The notes under the pieces are model-generated. The model had not been told where the DNA came from, ran no database searches, and saw only the letters and a program-made list of their open reading frames with translations. A DNA stretch of 64,000 nucleotides from Poseidonibacter lekithochrous (GTDB taxonomy: Bacteria; Campylobacterota; Campylobacteria; Campylobacterales; Arcobacteraceae): the NCBI RefSeq assembly GCF_018861145.1, contig NZ_JAHKQT010000017.1, positions 186,001 through 250,000 on the forward strand, given 5' to 3'. Made by a program: the position numbers and the translations under genes. Shown in pieces: positions 43,205 through 52,186 of the stretch (its first letter is position 1; each line of letters opens with the position of its first letter).

Positions 43205-43921
43205 TTAAATAAATACCTTTGGTAACCATCGTTTTAAAAAATCATCTCTTGAGTATTTAATAGCACCTAAATCAAACTTATATTGCATATAAGGATGTCC
43301 TAAATTCCAAAAAACGTAGTTTTCTTTTTCTAAATACTTTGCTAAAAGAACTAGTTGTAATTTTCCATAATTATTGTATTTCTTTTCTTTTGAACTAAAA
43401 CCTGTAAGAGAAGTATATGTATCATAAATCTTGTAGCCAATTTCTGCAGCTATTAATTCATCTGTTTGCTTATCTATAATTTCTACACTCATAATAGTAA
43501 AATCAGGAAGAGAGTCATCTTTTTGCCTAAGTTCAAGTAATAGTTTATGATAATCACCTATTAACCAATTTGGATTATGATACTGATCAATTTTCTCTAA
43601 TACTTCATCAAATCTTGTATTGATTTGAAATTTATAATTATCTTTCTTTAGTAGTTTTTCTACTTTTTTACTTATATGCAAATTTTCAAAATCTAAAAGA
43701 GCATATTCAAACTGTAGTTCAGGAAGTAAGTAAAGTTTATCTTCATATATAGTTGTAGTTGAGATAAAACCACAGCGTGCAAGATGAATATAAAACTCTT
43801 TTGAGAAGTCATCACTAAAATAGTAATTTGTATTTTCATTAGAATAAATATCATTAAAAAGTATATCTGTATCTATTATATTTTCATATGTTAAATAGTA
43901 AATTGTATTATCAAGGCTCAT
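43205..43921 (-). CDS. Leucyl/phenylalanyl-tRNA-protein transferase-like protein (divergent Aat)
   Basis: A 238-residue GNAT-fold protein. The C-terminal half follows the Aat pattern: MSVEIIDKQTDELIAAEIGYKIYDTYTSLTGFSSKEKKYNNYGKLQLVLLAKYLE, then FWNLGHPYMQYKFDLGA (key pieces AAEIGYKI, SLTGF, NLGHP). The N-terminal half has YFSDDFSKEFYIHLARCGFIST, comparable to the Aat entry region, but the canonical CQ-x-HL motif is replaced by WNLGHPYM. So it may use a different substrate or be a related transferase. The upstream ATG is 74 bases from the divergent PLD-helicase start. Confidence 0.7.
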   Translation of the reverse strand: MSLDNTIYYLTYENIIDTDILFNDIYSNENTNYYFSDDFSKEFYIHLARCGFISTTTIYEDKLYLLPELQFEYALLDFENLHISKKVEKLLKKDNYKFQINTRFDEVLEKIDQYHNPNWLIGDYHKLLLELRQKDDSLPDFTIMSVEIIDKQTDELIAAEIGYKIYDTYTSLTGFSSKEKKYNNYGKLQLVLLAKYLEKENYVFWNLGHPYMQYKFDLGAIKYSRDDFLKRWLPKVFI

Positions 43922-43995
43922 AAAAAGGATTTTAGCATATATTACGTTTCATTTAATTATAATAATCAATAATTGCAATAAATGTAAGGCTTTTT

Positions 43996-46797
43996 TTGAA
44001 CACACTAATTACAAATAATCAATCTACGAACTTTTATAATCATCTTGAAGAATCGCTTCTTAAATGTAATAGTTTTATATTTAACGTGGCTTTTATAAAC
44101 TTCTCAGGACTTCAACTCTTACTTGATACTTTAAAAACTTTAGAACAAAAAGGTGTAAAGGGTAGAGTTTTAACATCTACTTATTTAAATTTTACAGAAG
44201 TCAAAGCCTTAGAAAAAATAAAAGAGTTTAAAAATATTGAATTAAAAATCTATGATAGTAGCAAAACAAATATAGGCTTTCATTCAAAGGCTTATATCTT
44301 TGAACTAGATAGTAGTTATGAGTTGTTATTAGGCTCTTCAAATATAACAGCAAGTGCTTTTAAAACAAATATTGAATGGAATATAAAAACAATATCAAAA
44401 AAAGATGATGTGTTTTTAACTGAAGTAGTAAATGAGTTTAATATTTTATGGGAAAATTCTTATTTTGTAAATGAACAGTTTTTAAAAGAGTATAAAGAGT
44501 TTAAACAAACTCTAGAAAAAAAAGCTTTTAACAATACTTTTAATTTTGAAAAATTAAATATAAACTATATGCAAGAAGAGGCTCTTTTAAATTTAGAGAG
44601 TTTAAGAGAAAATGGACAAAGAAAAGCTTTAGTAATTGCAGCAACTGGAACAGGAAAAACATATCTTAGTGCTTTCGATGTAAAAAAGGCAAGACCCAAA
44701 AGAGTTCTTTTTTTAGTTCATAGAGAAAATATTTTAATAAAAGCAAAGCAGAGTTTTGAAAGTATCGTTGATTCTTCTTTTACTTGTGGTTTATACACAG
44801 GAAATAAAAAAGAGCTAAATAAAAAGTATTTATTCTCTACTATTCAGACTATGAGTTTAGACTTTTTAAAGTTTGAAAGAAAAGAGTTTGATTATATAAT
44901 AGTAGATGAAGCACATCATGCAGTTTCTCCTTCATATAAGCGTGTTCTAGAGTACTTTGATACAAAGTTCTTACTTGGCCTTACTGCAACATCAAATCGC
45001 ATGGATGGTAGCTCTATTTATAAAGTTTTTGATAACAATATAGCTTGTGATATTAGATTAAATGATGCTTTGGAAAATAAACTTGTAGTACCTTTTCATT
45101 ATTATGGAATTACTGATATTAGTAGCATTGATTATTCAAGTCTTGATATGACAAAGATTGAAGAGATTACTAAAGTTTTAAAAGTGAACCAAAGAGTTGA
45201 ATATATAATTGAAAAGATGAATTTTTACTCGTATTGTGAAAATGATGATAACTGTGGAAATAAAAGAAAAGTACTTGCATTTTGTGTATCAAAAGATCAC
45301 TGTATCTATATGAGTGAGCAGTTTAATAAAGCAGGTATAAATTCTACATATCTTATAAGTAATAACACTATATCTCAAAGAGAAGAAGCTATAAAAAATC
45401 TTGAAGATGAGACAAATACTTTAGAAGTAATCTTTACAGTTGATATTTTTAATGAAGGAATTGATATCCCTTCAATAAATACAGTTCTAATGCTTCGTCC
45501 TACTTCCTCTCCAATTATCTTTACTCAACAACTAGGTCGCGGTTTACGTAAATATAAGGGTAAAGAGTTTCTAACAGTTTTAGATTTTATTGGTAACCAT
45601 AATAAAGCATATTTAATAGCACTTGCTCTTATTGGAAATAAAGCAATTGATAAAGAGAGTATAAAAATATCTTTAAAGAATAATTTTGCAAATATGCAAA
45701 ATGTATTTATCAAAATGGATGAGATTTCAAAACAAAGAATATTAGAACAAATTGATAAAGAAAACTTTAATCATTTAAAATATTTAAAAGAACAGTATTT
45801 TGAGTTTAAATCTATTTTAGGAAATAGAAGACCAAAATTAGTAGATTTCCTACAGTATGAAGATTTACTAACGCCATTAAATTTTATAAGTGATTCAAAG
45901 TCTTATATAGAGTTTTTATCTAAGGTTGAAAGAGATGAAGAGATTAATACTTTTTGTAAAGATGAGGTATTTACAAAAGCGATTAGATTTATAGAGTATT
46001 TACTTCCTGTAAAAAGAGTTTATGAGTTTGTTGTTTTAAGATATTTACTTTCAAATGATTATATAGATGAAGAAATTGCATTTGTAAATTTAAAAAAATA
46101 TTTAAATAAAATCAATAGAGATATAATACTTCATAGTTTTAATTTTTTAAATCAAGACTATTTTGATAAAGCGCAAGTTAGCAGATATTTAAAACTTGTG
46201 GAGTTTAAAGATGACAAATTAGTAAAATCAATAGAGTTTGAATCCTTAGTTGAAAATAAAGAGTATAAAAAAATATTTGAAGATAGTTTAGATTATGGGA
46301 TTATGCACTATGAAAAAGAGTTTGGAAGAGAAGATTATTCCCTACCATTTTTAAAATTATATACTAAATACAATATGTTAAATATCGCACAACTTTGTAA
46401 TTTTAATAAAATACATTCTTCTTTTAGAGGAAGTGGATTTTTAAAGTATAAAGATGATTTCTTCTTATTTATAAATCTAGAAAAAGTGAAGTTCTCTAAA
46501 TCTTCATATTATGATAATACTTTTTTATCAAAAGATACTTTTACATATCAAAGTAAGCCAAGTACTTCACAAGATAGTATTGATGGAGCTAAACTTATAA
46601 ACAATAAAAAGTTAAATGTAAAACTACATATTTTTGTAAGAAAATTTGTACTAGTTGATAAAAAGACTCAAGGCTTTATTTATTTAGGTCTTGCAAATAC
46701 TATTAAATATGAAGGAAATAAACCTATAAGCGTTCATCTAAAACTAGAAATTGCTTTAGATGATAAACTTTATGAAGAGTTTACAAAAATAGTTTAA
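43996..46797 (+). CDS. PLD-nuclease - DEAD/DEAH helicase - DUF3427 protein
   Basis: A 933-residue protein. Residues 1-165 form a phospholipase D-like nuclease half-site with HSKAY (96-100) and LLGSSN (111-116). A superfamily 2 helicase follows: ATGTGKT (216-222), DEAHH (303-307), LTATSNRMDG, and motif VI QQLGRGLRK. The C-terminus (about 760-933) is DUF3427, with SFRGSGFLKYKDDFFLFINL-type strands (RGSGFL) and IYLGLA. Such proteins are scattered among bacterial genomes and may act in DNA repair or phage defence. Start is TTG at 43996 with AAGG upstream. It has no methylase or other partner nearby. Confidence 0.87.
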   Translation: MNTLITNNQSTNFYNHLEESLLKCNSFIFNVAFINFSGLQLLLDTLKTLEQKGVKGRVLTSTYLNFTEVKALEKIKEFKNIELKIYDSSKTNIGFHSKAYIFELDSSYELLLGSSNITASAFKTNIEWNIKTISKKDDVFLTEVVNEFNILWENSYFVNEQFLKEYKEFKQTLEKKAFNNTFNFEKLNINYMQEEALLNLESLRENGQRKALVIAATGTGKTYLSAFDVKKARPKRVLFLVHRENILIKAKQSFESIVDSSFTCGLYTGNKKELNKKYLFSTIQTMSLDFLKFERKEFDYIIVDEAHHAVSPSYKRVLEYFDTKFLLGLTATSNRMDGSSIYKVFDNNIACDIRLNDALENKLVVPFHYYGITDISSIDYSSLDMTKIEEITKVLKVNQRVEYIIEKMNFYSYCENDDNCGNKRKVLAFCVSKDHCIYMSEQFNKAGINSTYLISNNTISQREEAIKNLEDETNTLEVIFTVDIFNEGIDIPSINTVLMLRPTSSPIIFTQQLGRGLRKYKGKEFLTVLDFIGNHNKAYLIALALIGNKAIDKESIKISLKNNFANMQNVFIKMDEISKQRILEQIDKENFNHLKYLKEQYFEFKSILGNRRPKLVDFLQYEDLLTPLNFISDSKSYIEFLSKVERDEEINTFCKDEVFTKAIRFIEYLLPVKRVYEFVVLRYLLSNDYIDEEIAFVNLKKYLNKINRDIILHSFNFLNQDYFDKAQVSRYLKLVEFKDDKLVKSIEFESLVENKEYKKIFEDSLDYGIMHYEKEFGREDYSLPFLKLYTKYNMLNIAQLCNFNKIHSSFRGSGFLKYKDDFFLFINLEKVKFSKSSYYDNTFLSKDTFTYQSKPSTSQDSIDGAKLINNKKLNVKLHIFVRKFVLVDKKTQGFIYLGLANTIKYEGNKPISVHLKLEIALDDKLYEEFTKIV

Positions 46798-46804
46798 TAA
46801 AATA

Positions 46805-46844
46805 TATTTTGTAAATACTATAAAAAAACACCATTTACAAAATA
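46805..46844. terminator. Bidirectional terminator-like inverted repeat
   Basis: TATTTTGTAAAT and its perfect complement ATTTACAAAATA, separated by 16 bases, lie across the convergent ends of the helicase gene and the cysteine-rich membrane protein gene. It overlaps the last codons of the latter. Confidence 0.6.
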
Positions 46845-47786
46845 GTATTTAAGAGTATAAAAAGTACAAATAAGAACAAAAAGTGTATTAAAAATCAGTG
46901 AATACTTTAATGTATAATCAAGACTTTTATTTATAAGTAGTTTTAATACTGCATGTGCAAAAGCAAAAAATACACCTAAAAATAATGATCCCCAAATAAA
47001 ATATCCAATATAAAAGTACTCATGTTGTAACATACAAAATGGACACTGATGAGTTGGAAGTTGATATACATAAGTGCCAAAAAAGTATGTAACGGCATAA
47101 TATGCAATGTAAATAAATAAAATATTTACAATAATATTTAAATACGGATTTTTTTGAATATTTACAAAAATACTTAAAAAATATAATAAATAAAATAAAA
47201 CTAAAAGCATAGGAATATTTAGATTAAATGGTATTTGTCCTCCTGTTGAACTTGCACCAAAAATTACAGAACAACAAAGTACTGGTTCTTGCGTAGAGAT
47301 ATTTGTTAAGTATAATATATCAACTGTTGTTTCAATAATTACAAGTAAAAAGATTAGAATAAAAAAATAAAACTTTTTCTTTGTATATGGATATGTTTTT
47401 TCTTTTAAATCTAGTGTATTTAAAATCATCCAAATACCTATAAAAAATAGAAGAACAACTTTAAAAGTTAAAAGAGGTTGTCCATACTCATTTGCACCAA
47501 TAACTCCCGCTGCACACATAGCACCAGGTACTATATGCGATAAAATATCTATACTATATGCAAAATAGGGCATTAAAAATATTTTTATAAGCATTGTAAA
47601 ACTAATTATTAGTATTACTAAATATGAACGTTTCTCAAGTTTATATTGTTCTTGAGTAGTCTTTGTATAATCCCAGTTTTTTATAATAGAAAGTGAATAA
47701 AAAAAAGAGATAGTAAGAAGTGATAAAAGTATTATTTGAGTAAACAAAAATACAATTATTTCATTTGATAAAAGTACATTATTCAC
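46818..47786 (-). CDS. Polytopic membrane protein with periplasmic/intramembrane cysteine motifs
   Basis: A 322-residue protein with about eight to nine hydrophobic helices and five cysteines at striking places: Cys91 (PGAMCAAG), Cys171-Cys172 (PVLCCSVIFG), Cys248 and Cys251 (HQCPFCMLQHEY). The CPFC next to a helix recalls the redox sites of VKOR/DsbB-type proteins, while the paired cysteines could also bind a metal. It is co-transcribed with an FtsX-type ABC transporter (four-base overlap). Together they may move or deliver a metal or thiol compound. No name is assigned. Confidence 0.72.
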   Translation of the reverse strand: MNNVLLSNEIIVFLFTQIILLSLLTISFFYSLSIIKNWDYTKTTQEQYKLEKRSYLVILIISFTMLIKIFLMPYFAYSIDILSHIVPGAMCAAGVIGANEYGQPLLTFKVVLLFFIGIWMILNTLDLKEKTYPYTKKKFYFFILIFLLVIIETTVDILYLTNISTQEPVLCCSVIFGASSTGGQIPFNLNIPMLLVLFYLLYFLSIFVNIQKNPYLNIIVNILFIYIAYYAVTYFFGTYVYQLPTHQCPFCMLQHEYFYIGYFIWGSLFLGVFFAFAHAVLKLLINKSLDYTLKYSLIFNTLFVLICTFYTLKYYFVNGVFL

Positions 47787-48451
47787 GTAATTTTTCCATC
47801 CTTTATATTTATAGTATTATCAACAAAATCAAGATTATCAAAAATTGGATCATGTGTTGCTATTATAATTGTTTTATTAAGCTTTTTTAAGTTTCTCATA
47901 ACTTCAATAAATTTTAATGAATTATCATTATCTAAATTAGCTGTTGGTTCATCACAAAGAATAATATCAGGATTATTAACTAAAGCTCTTGCTATTGCTG
48001 TTCTTTGTTTTTCTCCACCTGAAAGGTTTGATACAGTTTCATGTTTTTTATGTTCAATATTTGCAAGAGTTAAAGCAGTTAGAACTTTTTGATTAATTTC
48101 TTTTTGACTAAGACCTAAAGGAACTAAAGGAATCGAAACATTTTCTTCAACAGTTAATTCATTAAATAGATTATAAGATTGGAAAATAAATCCTAAATTC
48201 TTTGCTCTAAAAGCTGAACTATGTAAGTCAGGTAATTTTGCAATACTATCATTATTTATAATTACATCCCCAGATGAGGGTTTTGATAAAGCACCTAAAA
48301 TAGAAAGTAAAGTAGACTTTCCACTTCCACTAACACCTTTTAATATAACACATGAAGAAGTTTGAATTTCTATATTTATATCTTTTAAAGCTTTGAACTC
48401 TTTTTTTGTATTTTGATTAAATACTTTATTTAAATTATTTACTTTTATCAT
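47783..48451 (-). CDS. ABC transporter ATPase, LolD/MacB type
   Basis: A 222-residue ATPase with Walker A GVSGSGKSTLL, signature LSGGEKQRTAIARAL, Walker B DIILCDEPTANLD and H-switch ATHD. Short length and the LGFIFQSYNLFNELTVEENV stretch are typical of the LolD/MacB/FtsE group, which serves mechanotransmitting FtsX-like permeases rather than substrate importers. It overlaps the permease upstream by four bases and the cysteine-rich membrane protein downstream by four. Confidence 0.92.
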   Translation of the reverse strand: MIKVNNLNKVFNQNTKKEFKALKDINIEIQTSSCVILKGVSGSGKSTLLSILGALSKPSSGDVIINNDSIAKLPDLHSSAFRAKNLGFIFQSYNLFNELTVEENVSIPLVPLGLSQKEINQKVLTALTLANIEHKKHETVSNLSGGEKQRTAIARALVNNPDIILCDEPTANLDNDNSLKFIEVMRNLKKLNKTIIIATHDPIFDNLDFVDNTINIKDGKIT

Positions 48452-49626
48452 TTCATACTCTCACTTGGCTCAATTACTGCAATTTTCCATGTAGGGATTA
48501 AAACAGCAGAAATAAAAGGAATTATAAAAAATAAAAACAGTGTTGTAATAGTTGAAAAATCAATATTTGGTGAAAATGAAACACTATTCTCTAAGTTTCC
48601 AAAACCTAAAAAGATATTACTTAATATGGGAGCATCTAAAAAGAAAACAAAAATATAAGCAATAATAACACCAATTAGAAAAGAAATAAAAGCAATGATA
48701 AAAGTTTCCCAAATCTTTAGTCTTATTACATCTTTTATACTCCAACCAACAGCTCTTAAAATACCAATTTCTTTTCTATCACTTGAACTAATCATCGTAT
48801 ATCTTTGGTAAAGAATTAAAACAAAAGTTATCATAACAATAATAAATAAAATCAAGAAAATACCACCTTTATAGTTATATAGATTTTCATAGGCTTTTTT
48901 AATATCCTCTTTTTGAATAACTCTTATATCTAGGTGTTTTAAAATAAGTTCTATTTTGATATTGGAATGTTCTAATTCATTTGGTATATTTAAAACTATA
49001 TCAGTGGATTCATCTTCATTTATATTTAAAATCTCTTTAGCAAGAGAAATATCCATAATAATTAAATCATTTGCAATTATATTTGCATCTTTAGGTAAGG
49101 CTTTAAAAATTGATACTTCTTTTAATTCTCTATTATATAATTTAAATGAGTAATCATTAAAATAGTGAAATTCTTTGAGTACTTCTTTTACTCCATTTCC
49201 TATAATCATTGAATCTTTTTCTAAGAAATTCTCAATATCTAGTATTTTTAAAAGCTCTTTTATATTTTTATTAGTTGATTCTTCAAATAAATCAATACCT
49301 ACAATTGTAAAATATTTTTCTGAAGGTTCAAAGAAATATTGTCCATAAACTCTTTGTTGGATATTTGAAATACCATTTATCTCTCTAAAATCTTCAATCC
49401 ATGAGTTAGGTGTATTTACTATTTTACCTGATTTTATTCTTTGAACTACAAAATCGCTTTGTGCATCTAGAGTATTAAAGACTTCTTTTTGAACTGATGA
49501 TGATATAAAAAGTATTGAAGATATTAAAAATACAATTAAAATTGATATTAAAGAAATTGCTATATGTTTTGATTTATGCTTATAAATCAATAAAAATAAA
49601 AAGTTTAAAAAAGTACTAGTTTTCAT
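48448..49626 (-). CDS. FtsX/MacB-type ABC transporter permease
   Basis: A 392-residue permease with one N-terminal helix (about 15-43), a periplasmic domain (about 45-265), then three helices in the FtsX domain, including SDRKEIGILRAVGWSIKDVIRL (the conserved coupling segment) and a C-terminal end IEPSESMK. The layout matches MacB-like and LolC/E-like proteins. No TolC or HlyD-like partner is adjacent. It overlaps a possible small upstream gene by 11 bases. Confidence 0.88.
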   Translation of the reverse strand: MKTSTFLNFLFLLIYKHKSKHIAISLISILIVFLISSILFISSSVQKEVFNTLDAQSDFVVQRIKSGKIVNTPNSWIEDFREINGISNIQQRVYGQYFFEPSEKYFTIVGIDLFEESTNKNIKELLKILDIENFLEKDSMIIGNGVKEVLKEFHYFNDYSFKLYNRELKEVSIFKALPKDANIIANDLIIMDISLAKEILNINEDESTDIVLNIPNELEHSNIKIELILKHLDIRVIQKEDIKKAYENLYNYKGGIFLILFIIVMITFVLILYQRYTMISSSDRKEIGILRAVGWSIKDVIRLKIWETFIIAFISFLIGVIIAYIFVFFLDAPILSNIFLGFGNLENSVSFSPNIDFSTITTLFLFFIIPFISAVLIPTWKIAVIEPSESMK

Positions 49627-49876
49627 ATACGAAATCCAAATAATTTATTTTTCTTTGTCCAGGATAAGTAATATGAGAAAAATCTTCATATACTCTAATC
49701 CTTGGCTCATATTCTGAAGTAGAAAGTGATATTCCAGGAATCTTTATAAGAGTTGAAATACTTTTTGTGAATAAATTACTTTTCTTTTCAAAATTAGCAT
49801 GAATAAAAATAAAGAAAATTAATAAAGAAAATAATGATAATATTGTTAATAAAAAGTTTTTACTTAAAGTAGTGAT
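49616..49876 (-). CDS. Possible 86-codon exported peptide gene without ATG/GTG/TTG start
   Basis: On the minus strand just upstream of the permease there is an open frame that ends TAG at 49616-49618 and runs back to a TAA at 49877-49879 without any in-frame ATG, GTG or TTG except near the end. Its translation looks like a real protein: basic start, hydrophobic helix (FLLTILSLFSLLIFFIFIHA), then a polar domain ending PGQRKINYLDFVYEN. AGGAG lies six bases before an ATC codon at 49876, which might be a rare start. It overlaps the permease ATG by 11 bases. Alternatives: a decayed gene or a base error upstream. Confidence 0.45.
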   Translation of the reverse strand: MTTLSKNFLLTILSLFSLLIFFIFIHANFEKKSNLFTKSISTLIKIPGISLSTSEYEPRIRVYEDFSHITYPGQRKINYLDFVYEN

Positions 49877-50013
49877 TTAAAGCTCCTATAATTTATTAGT
49901 CATTTTATCTTTATAACATTAATAAAGTGTTAAATTTTTAGTTTTTATTACTCTTGAAGAATAAAACTTTTCTGTTTAGAAGTACCTAAAAATAGTGACT
50001 TGTAAAGCTCTTA

Positions 50014-50048
50014 TATTATATATATAATAAAAAGTATATAATTATATA
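50014..50048. promoter_or_regulatory. Tandem AT palindromes before dksA
   Basis: Two perfect palindromes, TATTATATATATAATA (50014-50029) and TATATAATTATATA (50035-50048), separated by five bases, lie just before the AAGGAG ribosome site of dksA. They contain possible -10 boxes and could also form a leader hairpin. Confidence 0.45.
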
Positions 50049-50068
50049 TATAACTAAGGAGAACTTTA

Positions 50069-50434
50069 ATGCCCAATAGACAACAGATTAGTGAATTAAA
50101 AGAGACATTAATCCAAAGACAAGAGACAATTCTAAAAAATATAAATGGAAGTAGAGATAATATTGATCAACTAAAAGATCAAGACATTAAAGATGATCTA
50201 GATTATGCGGAAGTAATAAGTGATTCATTTACAGAAGGTATGATAGCTAATCATCAATTAGCTGAGTTAAAACAGATTGAAGAAGCAATTAAGAAAATTG
50301 AAGATGGTTCTTATGGAACTTGTTCAATGTGTGGTATTACTATTCCTATTGGTAGATTAAAAGCTAAGCCATTTGCTAAGTTTTGTACAGAGTGTAGAGA
50401 AGTTTTTGAAAAAGAACAAGCTAAAAAACATTAG
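50069..50434 (+). CDS. dksA: DksA/TraR-family zinc-finger RNA polymerase regulator
   Basis: A 121-residue protein with a long coiled-coil (ELKETLIQRQETILKNI ... AELKQIEEAIKKIEDGSYG), acidic tip residues (DIKDDLDYAEVISD) and a C-terminal four-cysteine zinc finger (CSMC ... CTEC). DksA enters the secondary channel of RNA polymerase and works with ppGpp on rRNA and stress promoters. Length is a bit under E. coli DksA (151), usual for Campylobacterota. An AAGGAG site lies 9 bases before the ATG; a terminator follows. Confidence 0.93.
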   Translation: MPNRQQISELKETLIQRQETILKNINGSRDNIDQLKDQDIKDDLDYAEVISDSFTEGMIANHQLAELKQIEEAIKKIEDGSYGTCSMCGITIPIGRLKAKPFAKFCTECREVFEKEQAKKH

Positions 50435-50455
50435 TAGTTAAAGATAGTATAAAAT

Positions 50456-50489
50456 AAAATACTATTAGGTCTTATCCTAATAGTATTTT
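50456..50489. terminator. Bidirectional intrinsic terminator
   Basis: AAAATACTATTAGG, loop TCTTAT, then its perfect complement ending TTTT; 14-bp stem between convergent dksA and the BamB-like gene. Confidence 0.9.
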
Positions 50490-50497
50490 CTAGAAGA

Positions 50498-51481
50498 TTA
50501 TGGAAGTGTTATTACTCTTGAGTCAGTATATATTTTATTTCCAATAACGATTAATCTTTCTTCATTATCAAAATCAAAATTATAAACTTTATCATTTGTA
50601 AAATCATCATTTATATTTATAATAAATTCTTGTGATTCAATTGCATATAATGAATTTGTAAATGCAAGTGCATGAATTTTTGAGTACTTGAATTTTTTAC
50701 TATGTATCTCTTCTAATGCTAGATTTAATTGAACTAGTCTTCCATCAATAGTTGCAATATAAACATTTTCTTTATTTACAATAATATCTCTAATCTCATA
50801 ATCTTTTGAAAGAATATTTTTTGTAGATATTGTTACGATTTTATTTGCAGTTGCTGCAATTAAAGTTTGTTTATCTTCAATTACCTTTAAAAATATAATA
50901 TTATTGAATTCATTGTCTAAGTCAACAGATATATTTTTTACAGATTCATTTGTTTTTGTTGATATAATAATAATCTTTCCATTTAATGTAGGGAAAAGAA
51001 CTAAATTTCCCATAAAGTGTGGATTTGCAATTCTTGTATCATTTGCTAGAGATATTGATAAATATTCTTTAAAAAGTGTCTTCTTCGTTTCAATATCAAA
51101 TAGTTCAATAGAATTATTTGAATAAACTAATGCAAGTTTATTATCTTTTAAAGAAGCAGCAACTACGATATTCTCTACTTTTAACTCTTCATTACCAATT
51201 AATAATGTATCTTTATAGTTAGTTGCAAGAATTTTTCCTGTATTACTAACATTTAAAAAATCAAAATTTTCAGGAAGTTTAAAGTCAGAAATTCCATCTC
51301 TTGTAAGAATCGTACCGTCTTCTAAAGTTGCACCATCTCTATTCATGGATTTTATAGAAGAAGATAAAGTTGACTCATCTACTTTTAAAGTACTTTTTAC
51401 ATTTTCTGGCTCAAAATACTTTTTACTTCCACATCCTGTTATTAAAAATAATGTAGCTAATAAAATTAAAAAGTGCTTCAT
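50498..51481 (-). CDS. BamB-like outer membrane lipoprotein (beta-propeller)
   Basis: A 327-residue lipoprotein: signal MKHFLILLATLFLITGC with Cys17. The mature protein is a series of beta strands with repeating inner-blade patterns such as NGKIIIISTKTNES, NKIVTISTKN, DGRLVQLNLALEE, consistent with a multi-bladed propeller like BamB of the outer-membrane protein assembly machine. The neighbour upstream is YfgM-like, and yfgM-bamB is the order in E. coli too. Divergence from BamB is large, so the role in barrel assembly is an inference from fold and context. Confidence 0.72.
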   Translation of the reverse strand: MKHFLILLATLFLITGCGSKKYFEPENVKSTLKVDESTLSSSIKSMNRDGATLEDGTILTRDGISDFKLPENFDFLNVSNTGKILATNYKDTLLIGNEELKVENIVVAASLKDNKLALVYSNNSIELFDIETKKTLFKEYLSISLANDTRIANPHFMGNLVLFPTLNGKIIIISTKTNESVKNISVDLDNEFNNIIFLKVIEDKQTLIAATANKIVTISTKNILSKDYEIRDIIVNKENVYIATIDGRLVQLNLALEEIHSKKFKYSKIHALAFTNSLYAIESQEFIININDDFTNDKVYNFDFDNEERLIVIGNKIYTDSRVITLP

Positions 51482-51490
51482 AATATTCCT

Positions 51491-52072
51491 TTATTTTGTA
51501 AGTAAATAGTGTTCTAATAATGTAGATAATTCAGAGGCTTTTGATGACTTTTGGATTAGTGTAAGTGCAACTTTTGCCTCTTTATATTTTCCTTCATTAG
51601 CTAAAAGTAATGCTTTGTTAAATATTGCAAACTCTTTAAGTAAAAAATCACTTTTCATAGATAATTCATTTAACTTTGCAACATCATTACTTATTAATGC
51701 TTTTTGATATTCTGATAATTCTTTTAAATAAGGAATGTTTGTTTCAGGATAATTACCATCTTTTTTAGCTTGTAAATACATAGCTACTTCATAAAGTTTA
51801 TTATTTGTTTCTTTTAAAGTATCTAGTGCTTGGGTATCTTTTGGATTGGCAATTACTTTGTCAAATGCAATATTTGATGCTGTTTTATTTCTTTCATTAT
51901 TATAACTATTAATACCTATAGCAATTGCTGCAATTATTCCAATTGAAACAAGACCTATAATTAAAGCTTTATATCTTTTATAAAAGCTCTCAACTTTTAC
52001 AACGCTTTCTAGGAATTTTTCTTCACTATTTAGCTCATCTTTAACAAAATCAACATTTTCTTTCATACTCAT
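51491..52072 (-). CDS. YfgM-like membrane-anchored TPR protein
   Basis: A 193-residue inner membrane protein: cytoplasmic N-terminus, one helix (YKALIIGLVSIGIIAAIAIGI, about 34-54, quoted as GLVSIGIIAAIAIG), then periplasmic helical repeats (EVAMYLQAKKDG, LNELSMKSDFLLKEFAIFNKALLLANEGKYKEAKVAL). This is the architecture of YfgM, which associates with the Sec translocon and periplasmic chaperones. It precedes the BamB-like gene by nine bases as in E. coli. Start ATG at 52072 may compete with another Met two codons later. Confidence 0.75.
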   Translation of the reverse strand: MSMKENVDFVKDELNSEEKFLESVVKVESFYKRYKALIIGLVSIGIIAAIAIGINSYNNERNKTASNIAFDKVIANPKDTQALDTLKETNNKLYEVAMYLQAKKDGNYPETNIPYLKELSEYQKALISNDVAKLNELSMKSDFLLKEFAIFNKALLLANEGKYKEAKVALTLIQKSSKASELSTLLEHYLLTK

Positions 52073-52186
52073 ATTTATAAACCTTTTTTAAAACTAGATG
52101 ATATAGTACAAAAAAGTTTATAAAACCTTACTTTTATAAACTTTTTTGTATAATTTATCTTTATAAATTTAAAAGGTTATATACAT

